DNA of 64,000 bases, from positions 1-64,000 of the forward strand of contig CAJUNX010000018.1 of assembly GCA_910587865.1 (NCBI GenBank), written 5' to 3'. Shown here piece after piece: positions 34,412-42,979 of this stretch. The notes beneath the pieces are model-generated. The model was not told the origin of the DNA, did not search any database, and saw only the letters and a list, made by a program, of their open reading frames with translations. The number at the start of each line of letters is the position of its first letter. Positions within the stretch are counted from its first letter, which is position 1. Source of the stretch: an uncultured Roseburia sp. (GTDB lineage Bacteria; Bacillota; Clostridia; Lachnospirales; Lachnospiraceae). The position numbers and the translations under genes are program-made.

Positions 34412-34427
34412 GAATATGTTCATATTC
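34412..34427 (+). promoter_or_regulatory. 16-base palindrome between TetR and MMPL genes (operator or terminator)
   Basis: GAATATGTTCATATTC is a perfect palindrome. With flanking bases an 11-pair helix including two G-U pairs can form, followed by TCTTTTTTT, so it could end the TetR transcript. It also looks like a dimer operator. Confidence 0.5.
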
Positions 34428-34444
34428 GGTCTTTTTTTATACAA

Positions 34445-34467
34445 TGTTTCCAGTAATGAAGGAAACA
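34445..34467 (+). promoter_or_regulatory. Inverted repeat TGTTTCC-N9-GGAAACA upstream of the exporter gene
   Basis: Perfect seven-base arms with a nine-base spacer end 17 bases before the MMPL start and follow a weak -10-like TATACA. This is a candidate TetR operator. Confidence 0.5.
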
Positions 34468-34484
34468 TAAAGGAGGCATTGCGG

Positions 34485-36599
34485 ATGATACGATTTGGAA
34501 AAGGGGTCGTCAGATGCCGGATACCGATTCTGATAATCAGTATTCTGCTTCTGATCCCGGCAGGGCTTGGTTATGTTCATACGAGAGTCAATTATGATAT
34601 CCTGACATATCTGCCCGGTGAGATTGAGACGATGAAGGGACAGGATATCATGCTTGAGGAATTCGGAACAGGTGCTTTTTCCTTCTGTGTTGTGGAGGGG
34701 ATGGCGCCGAAGGACATCGCCGCGATGCGGGAGGAGATCGCAGCGGTGCCGCATGTGAAGTCCGTAATCTGGTATGATTCGATTGCGGATCTGAGTATCC
34801 CGATGGAGTTTCTGCCGGATGATGTGTATGAGTTTTTTAACAACAGGGAGACGGACAGCACGCTTCTGGCAGTGCTCTACGACACATCGATGTCGGCGGA
34901 TGAAACGATGGATGCAATCGAGGAGATCCGCGCGGCGGTAAACGGGCGCTGTGCGATCAGCGGGATGTCGGCCGTGGTGACGGATACGAAAAACCTTTCG
35001 AACAGGGAGACGCCGGTCTACGTGCTGATCGCAGTGATTCTGGCGGTTGTGGTGCTCTCGCTCACGATGGACTCCGCGGTGGCGCCGCTGTTTTTCCTCT
35101 TAAGCATCGGAATGGCGATCGTCTATAATCTGGGTAGCAATATGATTAAGGGAGAGATTTCCTATGTCACGCAGGCGCTGGCAGCGGTGCTCCAGCTCGG
35201 GGTTACCATGGATTACTCGATCTTTTTGTGGCACAGCTACGAGGAGCAGCAGAAGCGTTTTGACGGGGATAAAAAACGGGCGATGGCCCATGCGATCTCA
35301 AATACGATCACGTCGGTTGCAGGGAGCTCTGTCACGACGGTAGCCGGGTTTATCGCTCTTTGTTTTATGAGCTTTACACTGGGCATGGATCTTGGGGTCG
35401 TCATGGCAAAAGGAGTGGTGATCGGTGTGATCTGCTGCGTGACCGTACTTCCGTCCATGCTGCTGGTGTTCGACCGTGCCATCGAGCGGACGAAGCATCG
35501 GGCGATTATCCCGGATCTCGGTCGGATTGCCGGATGGGTTGTGGGACGATACAGGATATTTCTGGTACTGTTTGCCGTGATCCTGATTCCGGCGCTCTAC
35601 GGCTACACGCATACAGAGGTCTATTATGATCTCGCGGGAACTCTGCCGAAAAGCCTTGAGAGCATCGCGGCAAATGACAAACTGAACGAGAACTTTAAGA
35701 TGGGCGCGACCCACATGATCATTGCGGACAGCGGTTTGTCCCCGAAGGAGGCGGCTGCAATGCTCGATGAGATTGAGCAGGTGGACGGCGTGAAGACGGC
35801 GTTAGGGCTGGATTCGCTGGCAGGGCCAGGGATACCGCGGGAATTTATTCCAGAGGACATCCGGGAGATCATGGTAAACGGCGACTATCAGATGATGCTG
35901 GCGGTCTCGGAGTATGCGGTGGCTTCCGATGAGGTGAACGCGCAGTGTGAGGAGATCAGCCGCATTATTAGGAAGTATGACGGGACGGCGATGCTGATCG
36001 GCGAAGCGCCCTGTACGAAGGATCTGATCGAGATCACGGATGAGGATTTTAAGACGGTCAGTATCGTTTCCATCGGTGCGATTTTTCTGATTATCCTCGT
36101 GGTATTCCGCTCGATATCGCTGCCGGTGATTCTGGTGTCCGTGATTGAATTTGCCATTTTTATCAATATGGGACTTCCGGCATACACACATACGACATTG
36201 CCGTTTATCGCGTCGATCGTGATCGGGACGATTCAGCTCGGAGCGACCGTGGATTACGCGATTCTGATGACAAACAAATATAAAAAGGCAAGGCGCCGGG
36301 GGGTGGAAAAACGTGAGGCAGTGACCGGCGCGCTGGAGGGCTCGGTGCAGTCTGTCATCGTCAGTGCGCTCAGCTTCTTTGCGGCAACCTTCGGCGTGGG
36401 GCTGTATTCCAATATCGATATGATCAGTTCCTTATGCTCGCTGATGGCGCGCGGCGCTCTGATCAGTATGTTTGTCGTTATATTTGTACTGCCGTCAATG
36501 TTTATGGTATTTGACAGACTGATCTGTGTGAGCAGCATCGGGTTTGTGGAGAAAAAGGAGAGGAGACAACAATATGAGATTTTCGGAATTGAAAAATAA
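34485..36599 (+). CDS. MMPL/RND-superfamily exporter
   Basis: The 704-residue protein has twelve membrane helices in two similar halves. Each half has one helix, a large outside loop (VNYDILTYLPGE and VYYDLAGTLPKS open the loops) and five clustered helices. LGVTMDYSIFLWHSYEE and LGATVDYAILMTNKYKKARR are the duplicated MMPL helix-4 motifs with the proton-relay Asp. It should export lipids, peptides or drugs using the proton gradient. AAAGGAGG precedes the start. A frame extending 43 codons upstream crosses the operator and is rejected. It overlaps the next gene by 26 bases. Confidence 0.93.
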   Translation: MIRFGKGVVRCRIPILIISILLLIPAGLGYVHTRVNYDILTYLPGEIETMKGQDIMLEEFGTGAFSFCVVEGMAPKDIAAMREEIAAVPHVKSVIWYDSIADLSIPMEFLPDDVYEFFNNRETDSTLLAVLYDTSMSADETMDAIEEIRAAVNGRCAISGMSAVVTDTKNLSNRETPVYVLIAVILAVVVLSLTMDSAVAPLFFLLSIGMAIVYNLGSNMIKGEISYVTQALAAVLQLGVTMDYSIFLWHSYEEQQKRFDGDKKRAMAHAISNTITSVAGSSVTTVAGFIALCFMSFTLGMDLGVVMAKGVVIGVICCVTVLPSMLLVFDRAIERTKHRAIIPDLGRIAGWVVGRYRIFLVLFAVILIPALYGYTHTEVYYDLAGTLPKSLESIAANDKLNENFKMGATHMIIADSGLSPKEAAAMLDEIEQVDGVKTALGLDSLAGPGIPREFIPEDIREIMVNGDYQMMLAVSEYAVASDEVNAQCEEISRIIRKYDGTAMLIGEAPCTKDLIEITDEDFKTVSIVSIGAIFLIILVVFRSISLPVILVSVIEFAIFINMGLPAYTHTTLPFIASIVIGTIQLGATVDYAILMTNKYKKARRRGVEKREAVTGALEGSVQSVIVSALSFFAATFGVGLYSNIDMISSLCSLMARGALISMFVVIFVLPSMFMVFDRLICVSSIGFVEKKERRQQYEIFGIEK

Positions 36600-38682
36600 A
36601 TTTAAAAGCAGATTTAATATTCGGATGATCGCGGGCGTGCTGGTGTTTTCGCTGGTCGGAACAGGCACATATGTATGCGAGGCGGGCACGGCAAAGGGAA
36701 ATGAAGTGCAGGACGCACAGGAGGAGAGTACGCTGTCTGAGGCGATAGGAGAAAGTCTGACGGCGTCGGAACAGGAGGTCGGAAAGGAGGAGACGGTCTA
36801 TATCATCGCCGAAAATACCGGTGAAGCCAAAAAGGTGATGGTATCGGAGCATCTGATCAATTCGGAACGGGAGGATGTGCTGCAGGACCAGTCAGAGCTT
36901 ACAGAAATTGAAAATGTAAAGGGAGATGAAACTTTTGAACAGAACGGAGCCCGGCTTACATGGCAGGCGGACGGAAACGATATTTATTACCGGGGAAACA
37001 GTGAGAAGGAGCTGCCGGTGACGCAGAACATCACCTATTTCCTGGACGGAAAGGAAATTGATCCAAAGGAGCTGGCCGGAAAATCCGGGACGGTAAGGAT
37101 CCGGTTTGACTATACGAACCACACGAAAGAGTCGGTGAGCATTAACGGGAAAGAGGAGACGGTTCATGTGCCGTTTGTGGCGGTCAGCGGCCTGGTGCTG
37201 GATGATCATTTCCGCAATATCCGGGTGACAAACGGGAGGACGATGACGGACGGCAGCAGAACCATCATAATCGGCTATGCGCTGCCGGGATTAAAGGACA
37301 GTCTGAAGATTGACGAGACGGATTTTGACAGCAGGATTGCGATACCGGACTATTTTGAGGTGACGGCCGAGGCGACGGATTTTTCGCTGGACATGACGAT
37401 GACGGTGGTCACGAATGCAGCGGGGCTGTCCGCAGACGGGGAGACCGGGGATCTTTCTTCTTTGGAGGAGATGCTCGATGCGATGACCGGTGCGATGGAT
37501 CAGCTCGGCGACGGTTCCGCGGAACTCGCGGAAGGGATGGATACGCTGCAGGGAAAGCTCGGGGAGTTTTCAAACGGCGTGAACAGCCTGCAGAGCGGGC
37601 TTGGCGCGTATACGAACGGAGCGTCACAGCTTGCCGACGGAGCGGGTCAGCTGAAAACCGGGATCGATGAGCTTGCGGGGAATGTCCCGGCCCTGGCGGA
37701 CGGTGTCGGTCAGCTAAAAGCCGGATCGTCAAATGCGGTGAACGGGGCAAATGCGCTGCGGGACGGTGCGGGCAGTCTGAAGGAGGGAAGCGCACAGCTG
37801 AAAGCCGGCGTGGATCAGATGGTCGGAATCGTAAACGGCATGGGGAGTCAGATCGAGGAAAGCAAAGCGCTGTATCAGCAGGCCGTACTGCAGCAGGCGG
37901 GAGTGCCGTATGCGTCCGCGGATGAAGTCGGTGCAAAGATCGGTGAGCTTCAGGGACAGCGGGACGCCCTGACAAATACGATTGCCGCGGCGCTTAACGC
38001 GGGCAGCACGACGATTCCTCTGCCGGACGGAAGTACACAAAATGTAGCGGATCTGGTATTGCAGCTCGGACAGATCAACGCGGGACTGGAAAGTCTTCAG
38101 AAGCTTTACGGGATGCTTGAGGGCGGAACGACGGCGCTGTCACAGGTACAGTCAGCGATTGCCGGAGCGGATACGAACGGACAGCTGACACAGCTTCAGA
38201 GCGGAGCGGCGCAGGTTGCAGACGGAGCGGCGGCACTGTCGGACGGAGCGGTCAGCCTCGCGGACGGCCTTGCGGCACTTGACAGCGGACTTGGCGCTCT
38301 GAATGAAAAAACAGGAGCGCTCAGTGCAGGCGTCACCCGGCTGACGGACGGGGCAAATCAGCTTGCCGGCGGTTCGGCAGAACTTGCATCCCAAAACGAC
38401 GCGCTGATGGACGGCGTCTCTCAGCTGGCGGGAGGAACCACCGCACTCATCGACGGCGCAGGGACGCTTGGTGACGGAGCGCATGCGCTGGCGGACGGTA
38501 TTGTGACATTGAATGAGGAAGGCATTCAGCGTATACTCGATTCCTATAACGGGGATATGGAACCCCTGATGGAACGCATTCAGGCAGTGACTGACGCCGG
38601 AAACACGTATCAGAGCTATGCAGGGATAGCGGATGAAGTCAGCGGCAGCGTGCGGTTTGTGTGGCGGACGGAGGGAGTATAA
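36574..38682 (+). CDS. Secreted coiled-coil protein of the YhgE/Pip type, exporter partner
   Basis: The 702-residue protein has a signal-like N-terminus (IRMIAGVLVFSLVGTGTYVCEAG). A beta-rich domain follows (about 50-290), then a long region of repeats such as LADGAGQLKTG, LRDGAGSLKEGSAQLKAG and LADGIVTLNEEG. These Gly-Ala heptad repeats are typical of YhgE/Pip extracellular domains. Unlike YhgE it has no C-terminal membrane helices and ends soon after ADEVSGSVRFVW. It is coupled to the MMPL gene and probably forms an outside adaptor or scaffold for it. The function is inferred. Confidence 0.85.
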   Translation: MRFSELKNKFKSRFNIRMIAGVLVFSLVGTGTYVCEAGTAKGNEVQDAQEESTLSEAIGESLTASEQEVGKEETVYIIAENTGEAKKVMVSEHLINSEREDVLQDQSELTEIENVKGDETFEQNGARLTWQADGNDIYYRGNSEKELPVTQNITYFLDGKEIDPKELAGKSGTVRIRFDYTNHTKESVSINGKEETVHVPFVAVSGLVLDDHFRNIRVTNGRTMTDGSRTIIIGYALPGLKDSLKIDETDFDSRIAIPDYFEVTAEATDFSLDMTMTVVTNAAGLSADGETGDLSSLEEMLDAMTGAMDQLGDGSAELAEGMDTLQGKLGEFSNGVNSLQSGLGAYTNGASQLADGAGQLKTGIDELAGNVPALADGVGQLKAGSSNAVNGANALRDGAGSLKEGSAQLKAGVDQMVGIVNGMGSQIEESKALYQQAVLQQAGVPYASADEVGAKIGELQGQRDALTNTIAAALNAGSTTIPLPDGSTQNVADLVLQLGQINAGLESLQKLYGMLEGGTTALSQVQSAIAGADTNGQLTQLQSGAAQVADGAAALSDGAVSLADGLAALDSGLGALNEKTGALSAGVTRLTDGANQLAGGSAELASQNDALMDGVSQLAGGTTALIDGAGTLGDGAHALADGIVTLNEEGIQRILDSYNGDMEPLMERIQAVTDAGNTYQSYAGIADEVSGSVRFVWRTEGV

Positions 38683-38766
38683 ATCTGACTGAGCTGTTAT
38701 CTGGCGGTCAGAACGGCTGAACGAAGTGGAGTCAGGAAAGCACGTAAAAGTGTTTTCCTGAAAAAC

Positions 38767-38795
38767 TTGAATATGTCGTAAAAATCTGTTATCAT
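38767..38795 (+). promoter_or_regulatory. Promoter of a candidate small RNA
   Basis: TTGAAT at 38767-38772, a 17-base spacer and TATCAT at 38790-38795, with no open frame downstream before the terminator. Confidence 0.55.
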
Positions 38796-38801
38796 AAGAT
38801 A

Positions 38802-38896
38802 CGTAGAAGGAAACAACCGCCCACAAGTGGTTTGACCCGAGTAGAATAGAAAATACCACCCTTTAACCGGTCAAAGTTTCAAGGGTGGTTTTTTTG
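38802..38896 (+). ncRNA. Candidate small RNA or structured leader between convergent genes
   Basis: A promoter-like pair at 38767-38795 is followed by about 95 bases without a gene and then a strong terminator. Within it TTTGACC (38831-38837) is complementary to GGTCAAA (38869-38875), which lies in the loop of the terminator hairpin. The two helices therefore cross and form either a pseudoknot or alternative folds. The gene that follows is on the other strand, so this is not a 5' leader. I recognise no known RNA family. Confidence 0.4.
38855..38896 (+). terminator. Intrinsic terminator between convergent units
   Basis: ACCACCCTT (38855-38863) pairs with AAGGGTGGT (38881-38889), followed by a run of T. 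On the other strand a TATTTTC follows the stem, so it may also end the pilT operon transcript coming from the right. Confidence 0.88.
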
Positions 38897-38903
38897 TTGT
38901 TTA

Positions 38904-39959
38904 TTATAGTTTCTTCCCCAGCATATCCGGATTTGTCGCATATTTCAGCGCGGTATCCCGGCTGATCCGCCCCTGCTTATGCAGAGCGAGCAGGCTGTTG
39001 TCCATGGAGATCATATCCTCCCTGGCAGCGGAATAGATCTGCGCATCGATCTGCGGCACCTTATTCTCGCGGATCATGTTGCGGATGGCCGAGGTCACCG
39101 TCAGGATCTCAAGCGCAGGAACCATGCCGCCGTCTGTGGTCGGTACCAGCTGCTGGGAGATCACGGCATTTAAAACCGTTGAGAGCTGGATACAGATCTG
39201 CCGCTGCTGGTTTGCAGGGAAGACGTCGATGATCCGGTCAATCGTGTTGGCGGCGCCGATGGTGTGGAGCGTCGAGAGCAGGAGATGTCCGGTCTCAGCG
39301 GCCGTCATGGCGACATTGATGGTCTCATAATCACGCATCTCACCGAGCAGTATGACATCCGGACTCTGGCGCAGCGCGGCGCGCAGCGCGGTGACATAGC
39401 TGTCGGTATCCACATTGATCTCACGCTGGCTCACGATACTGTTTGAGTGCCGGTGCAGATATTCGATCGGATCCTCGAGCGTGATGATATGTTTTCGCTG
39501 ATTCTGGTTGATCTGGTCGATGATGCAGGCAAGCGTCGTCGATTTTCCGCTTCCCGCCGGGCCGGTCACGAGAATCATGCCCTTGCCGCTGTCGCCGAGG
39601 TGCAGAATATACTCCGGGATATGCAGCTCCTTAAAATCGGGCAGATCAAACGTGATGATCCGGATGACCGCGGAGAGAGCGCCTCTCTGTTTAAACGCAC
39701 TCACACGAAAACGGGAGAGACCCGTGATCGCAAAAGAAAAATCGTCATCCCAGGTATTGTGAAGGATACCGATATCGCGGTTGGAAGCGAGCGAATAAAT
39801 CTCGGTTACAAATCGTTCCGTGTCTGCCGGCAGCAGTTTCTCTCCGTTGATCTGACAGATCGCTCCGTTCCTGCGGAAGGAAACGGGAAGTCCGGCAACA
39901 ATAAATACATCCGAGGCATGCTCCGCAATGGCATGCTCTAAAAGTTCATTCAGATTCAT
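38904..39959 (-). CDS. pilT: PilT-type twitching/retraction ATPase
   Basis: The 351-residue secretion ATPase has Walker A GPAGSGKSTT, the Asp box HIITLEDPIEYLH, Walker B VILLGEMRDYETI and the His box GHLLLSTLHTIGAANTIDRIIDVFP. LLEHAIAEHASDVFI opens the N-terminal PAS-like domain. It should power pilus retraction or, if it is the only motor, assembly as well. It is the last gene of the pilus-like operon and the only ATPase of it in the window. The ribosome site AAAGGAG is 12 bases away. Confidence 0.94.
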   Translation of the reverse strand: MNLNELLEHAIAEHASDVFIVAGLPVSFRRNGAICQINGEKLLPADTERFVTEIYSLASNRDIGILHNTWDDDFSFAITGLSRFRVSAFKQRGALSAVIRIITFDLPDFKELHIPEYILHLGDSGKGMILVTGPAGSGKSTTLACIIDQINQNQRKHIITLEDPIEYLHRHSNSIVSQREINVDTDSYVTALRAALRQSPDVILLGEMRDYETINVAMTAAETGHLLLSTLHTIGAANTIDRIIDVFPANQQRQICIQLSTVLNAVISQQLVPTTDGGMVPALEILTVTSAIRNMIRENKVPQIDAQIYSAAREDMISMDNSLLALHKQGRISRDTALKYATNPDMLGKKL

Positions 39960-40021
39960 AGCAGTCTGGGCTCCTTTTGTTTGACATGAGGGCAGTTCGC
40001 AGGGCGTGCTGCCCGTTGTTT

Positions 40022-40528
40022 TTAATCTCCGACGGGCGCAAGATTCAAGGTGTCGTCAGCTTCCCATTCGCGGGTGCTTATCACCTGCCAGGCCCGGATC
40101 GTATAATAGGTATCTTCACTGGTATAATCGGTCACATCCAGCGTCACCTGCAGCGCCTGGGAATCGCCGCACGGTATCTGAAAGGAAACCGACGGCAGTG
40201 CGCTTTCTGTAAGGCAGGAGATTGTCACGCCTTCCAGGCTGGCGCCGTCCAGCGACATCGCCACAGTGGAAAAATAGGCGGTTCCCGAAGCGGATGCCGC
40301 TGTCTCTTCGAGGATCCGGTCAATCTCGCCGGTAATCACCTCGGCTTTCGTGGATGCCTCATAATAGCCCGTTTTGTGTGCAGCCAGCCGCCCGGCAAAC
40401 GAGTAATCACTCTGCGCGCTCGAGAGCGAAAGGATTGCAAAGGTAGCCAGGCACAGAACGAGAAAGATGACCAGCAGGGAGGAAGAACCGATATTTACAA
40501 CCGTAGAATCCTGTTTTTCTTTTTTCAA
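40022..40528 (-). CDS. Pilin-like membrane-anchored protein
   Basis: The 168-residue protein has an N-terminal helix (NIGSSSLLVIFLVLCLATFAILSLSSAQSD) after a short charged leader, and a beta-rich outside domain. This is the shape of a minor pseudopilin, but the conserved Glu at position 5 of the helix is absent. It uses a TTG start that overlaps the preceding stop (TTGA), with AAGGAGG upstream. It lies just before pilT. I do not know the family. Confidence 0.75.
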   Translation of the reverse strand: MKKEKQDSTVVNIGSSSLLVIFLVLCLATFAILSLSSAQSDYSFAGRLAAHKTGYYEASTKAEVITGEIDRILEETAASASGTAYFSTVAMSLDGASLEGVTISCLTESALPSVSFQIPCGDSQALQVTLDVTDYTSEDTYYTIRAWQVISTREWEADDTLNLAPVGD

Positions 40529-41064
40529 TGTCCTGTCCTCCTTGCGATGTGGTGCTGTATCTTAAGCTCATAGACGATACGGCCGGATTCGGAACGGGAA
40601 CTGTCATCGGATTCGGAACGGGAACCTTCGCCCGGCCCGCCGTCCGGCGCATATGTCGTCACCTGCATCGCGGCGTCAAGCATCTGCTCTTCCTCCGTCA
40701 GAGAAACCGTCAGAAGGTAGGCCGCATGTTCCTTTTGGCAGGGTTCAAACGTATCACTGTAATAAATGGCAAGCTCCCGTCCGGCCCCTGTCTGTTCGGT
40801 CCCGTCCTGCGGGCTGACCGCCTCCGGATACAGTTCCTGCAGCAGTGCGGCGGCATTTTCCGCGCCGTCGGTGCCGCAAACGATCTCGGCGACGCCGGAG
40901 CATTCGTTTACCGCGTGGTTTAATGCCTCCGAATCACGACTCAGCAGGTGTGACCGGACAAAAAACTGTACACAGACGCCGCTTGCAACCGAGAAAAAAA
41001 GGATGGCAAGGATCAGTTCCATCAAAAATAAGCTTGAAGACCTGGCTCTGCTTTTACGTACCAT
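40525..41064 (-). CDS. Minor pseudopilin-like protein with a prepilin-type N-terminus
   Basis: The 179-residue protein has a basic leader (VRKSRARSSS), then LFLMELILAILFFSVASGV. If cut after the third Ser, Glu falls at position 5 of the mature helix, as in class III (type IV-like) prepilins, with Ser rather than Gly at position -1. The outside domain has two Cys near residues 55-65 and a Ser/Gly-rich stretch (GGPGEGSRSESDD). It lies in the pilus operon. The ATG at 41064 was chosen over a TTG two codons earlier. Confidence 0.8.
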   Translation of the reverse strand: MVRKSRARSSSLFLMELILAILFFSVASGVCVQFFVRSHLLSRDSEALNHAVNECSGVAEIVCGTDGAENAAALLQELYPEAVSPQDGTEQTGAGRELAIYYSDTFEPCQKEHAAYLLTVSLTEEEQMLDAAMQVTTYAPDGGPGEGSRSESDDSSRSESGRIVYELKIQHHIARRTGH

Positions 41065-41088
41065 AATCAAATCCTGTCCTTTCCTGTT

Positions 41089-41580
41089 CTAATCGCGCGA
41101 GGCGCTTCGGATCCCGATGATGGCCGAGGAACGGCGCATCTTCTGATCCGTACATTCAAATTCCAGCAGATTGTCGGAAAGCGGACGGATCGAAAACGAT
41201 TCGATCTCAAGAATCGTCTGACCGTCAGAAGCCTTCGCCTCCACGCCGTCCCGGACAAACAGCTCTTTTAAAGCCCCGTCATAAGCGTAGATATAGGTAA
41301 AATAACTGTTTTCCCCATAAGTCTGTTCCATGATCAGCGCATCGCATCCGTCAAAGCTTCCGGCATAAATACCGCCGTCGGCGTCCGACTGGTGGATCTT
41401 TTCGGTGATGTAGGAAAGCCCGGTGCGTGACGTATAATTCAGGGAAGAGCTTTCCGTGGTGGAGCGGTAGACGCCGGCTGCGAGCAGGATCAGCGTCACT
41501 GCGGAAAGCGCAAATACAAAAAACAGCGCCACCGGGAACAAAAAATCAATCATATGTTTTCGGCTGGTGTGAAAACGCAT
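41089..41580 (-). CDS. DUF4860 pilin-like protein
   Basis: The 163-residue protein has an N-terminal helix (DFLFPVALFFVFALSAVTLILLAAGVY) and an outside domain with YITEKIHQSDADGG. This matches DUF4860 proteins found in clostridial pilus clusters. The helix lacks a Glu at the usual place. Its ATG overlaps the stop of the next gene upstream (TAATG on the minus strand). The precise role is unknown. Confidence 0.82.
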   Translation of the reverse strand: MRFHTSRKHMIDFLFPVALFFVFALSAVTLILLAAGVYRSTTESSSLNYTSRTGLSYITEKIHQSDADGGIYAGSFDGCDALIMEQTYGENSYFTYIYAYDGALKELFVRDGVEAKASDGQTILEIESFSIRPLSDNLLEFECTDQKMRRSSAIIGIRSASRD

Positions 41581-41912
41581 TACCGGTCCCCCCTCTCGAT
41601 CACAGTGATATCCGGCAGAATATTGGAACCGGAAACACGGTAATCCACAAAAAACAGATCCTCGTCATAGACCAGTCCGTAGTGCTCCTTCAGATAATCG
41701 AGACTCTCCGGATAAGCGCCCTCGATCGTATAACAATAGGTGATGCTGCGCATCAGGGCGTTTTCCAGACTTTCCTTCTGCCTCCTGCGCGTGTCGCCCG
41801 AAAAGGACGAAATCCCCTGAAAAAAAAGGAGAAGAATCGCCAGAAACACACAGACGGATAACAGAAAACGCGGCATATGGCGGGATTCCTTCTGATATTG
41901 AAAACGGCTCAT
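41580..41912 (-). CDS. Small pilus-operon membrane protein
   Basis: The 110-residue protein has one N-terminal helix (FLLSVCVFLAILLLFFQGI), then a helix (RRQKESLENALMRSITYCYTIEGAYPESLDYLKEHYGLVYDE) reminiscent of GspG-like pseudopilins, where YPxxLxxL marks the first helix-loop. This suggests a pseudopilin, though it has no prepilin cleavage signal. It lies between the PilC-like gene and the DUF4860 gene. Confidence 0.75.
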   Translation of the reverse strand: MSRFQYQKESRHMPRFLLSVCVFLAILLLFFQGISSFSGDTRRRQKESLENALMRSITYCYTIEGAYPESLDYLKEHYGLVYDEDLFFVDYRVSGSNILPDITVIERGDR

Positions 41913-41928
41913 AATAATCCTCCCGTAC

Positions 41929-42963
41929 TCAGATCCCGGACATGATTCCCATCAGCGGCAGCATGACCGAGAGGAGAATCACCCCGACAATGAGTGACAG
42001 CATGATCACCAGGGTTGGTTCTAATACGGCGAGCATATTGTTCATGCGCGTATCGATGTCATCCTGATAGAGATCGGCGATCTGTTCCATGACCTGATCC
42101 ATCGATCCGGTTTTGGCGCCGATGGAAGCCATGCGTGCGTAGACGCCGGTGAACATTCCCGCGTGAAAAAGGGCCTGGGAGAGATCCTCCCCTTCATTTA
42201 CCGCCTCCTGGCAGCGGGCTAACTTTCCGTCAAACACCGGATCGTCGTTTAAAGCGGTAACCAGCTCTAAGCTGCGCTCCGGGTTTAAACCGCTGCTTAA
42301 TGTGAGCGCCATGCCGCTGGCAAACCGGCAGGCCGCCATCTCCTCATAAATCGTCTTTGTGAGCTTAAGCTTATAGCCGAGACGGCGGAACAGCGTCCGG
42401 CCCGATGCCGTGCGCGTGCCGTAGAGGATCAGCGCCGCTATCACGACAAGCAGACCGATAAAAGCAGCCGAATAGCGGCTGATCGCGGTTCCGGCATTCA
42501 TGAGAGCACGGGAAAAACCGGTCAGCTCGGAGCCGAGCTGGACAAATACCTGATTAAAAACCGGCAGCACCTTTACGAGAAGGACAATGATGACAGCCGC
42601 CATCATGCCGGTCATAATCATGGGATATGTAACCGAACTGCGGATGCTCTTTCGGATGGAATCCTCGCGGTCATAGTGATTCTGCAGAGCGGCCATGACC
42701 TCGTCGAGCGTACCGGTCTCCTCGCCGATCTCTACCATGTGCAGCATGTAGGACGGACAGATCCCGATGCGGTTTAAGGACTCATACAGGCTGCCGGTCT
42801 CCTCCATGCCGGAAAGCAGCGCGTCGAGCACTTCTTTTTCGTCCGGGGAGGAGGCATCCTCCGCCATGATGGAAAGCCCCTCCGTGACCGAGATTCCGGC
42901 TTTTAAGATCAGTGCGGTCTGTCCGCAGAAGGAAGACAGCTCCGTATTTGAAAATGGTTTCAT
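41929..42963 (-). CDS. pilC: PilC/GspF-family inner membrane platform protein
   Basis: The 344-residue protein has two copies of the T2SS-F domain, each with a helical head and membrane helices. The three hydrophobic segments include MTGMMAAVIIVLLVKVLPVF and LVIMLSLIVGVILLSVMLPL, and the hallmark GEETGTL and GAKTGSMDQVM lie in the two heads. It anchors the pilus motor in the membrane. It is shorter than typical PilC because it lacks an N-terminal extension. GGAGGTCTG precedes the ATG. Confidence 0.93.
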   Translation of the reverse strand: MKPFSNTELSSFCGQTALILKAGISVTEGLSIMAEDASSPDEKEVLDALLSGMEETGSLYESLNRIGICPSYMLHMVEIGEETGTLDEVMAALQNHYDREDSIRKSIRSSVTYPMIMTGMMAAVIIVLLVKVLPVFNQVFVQLGSELTGFSRALMNAGTAISRYSAAFIGLLVVIAALILYGTRTASGRTLFRRLGYKLKLTKTIYEEMAACRFASGMALTLSSGLNPERSLELVTALNDDPVFDGKLARCQEAVNEGEDLSQALFHAGMFTGVYARMASIGAKTGSMDQVMEQIADLYQDDIDTRMNNMLAVLEPTLVIMLSLIVGVILLSVMLPLMGIMSGI

Positions 42964-42979
42964 AACAGACCTCCATTTC

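Noticed and set aside
34356..34484. Upstream extension of the MMPL protein
   Set aside because: It would cross the operator palindromes. The ATG at 34485 has a perfect AAAGGAGG.
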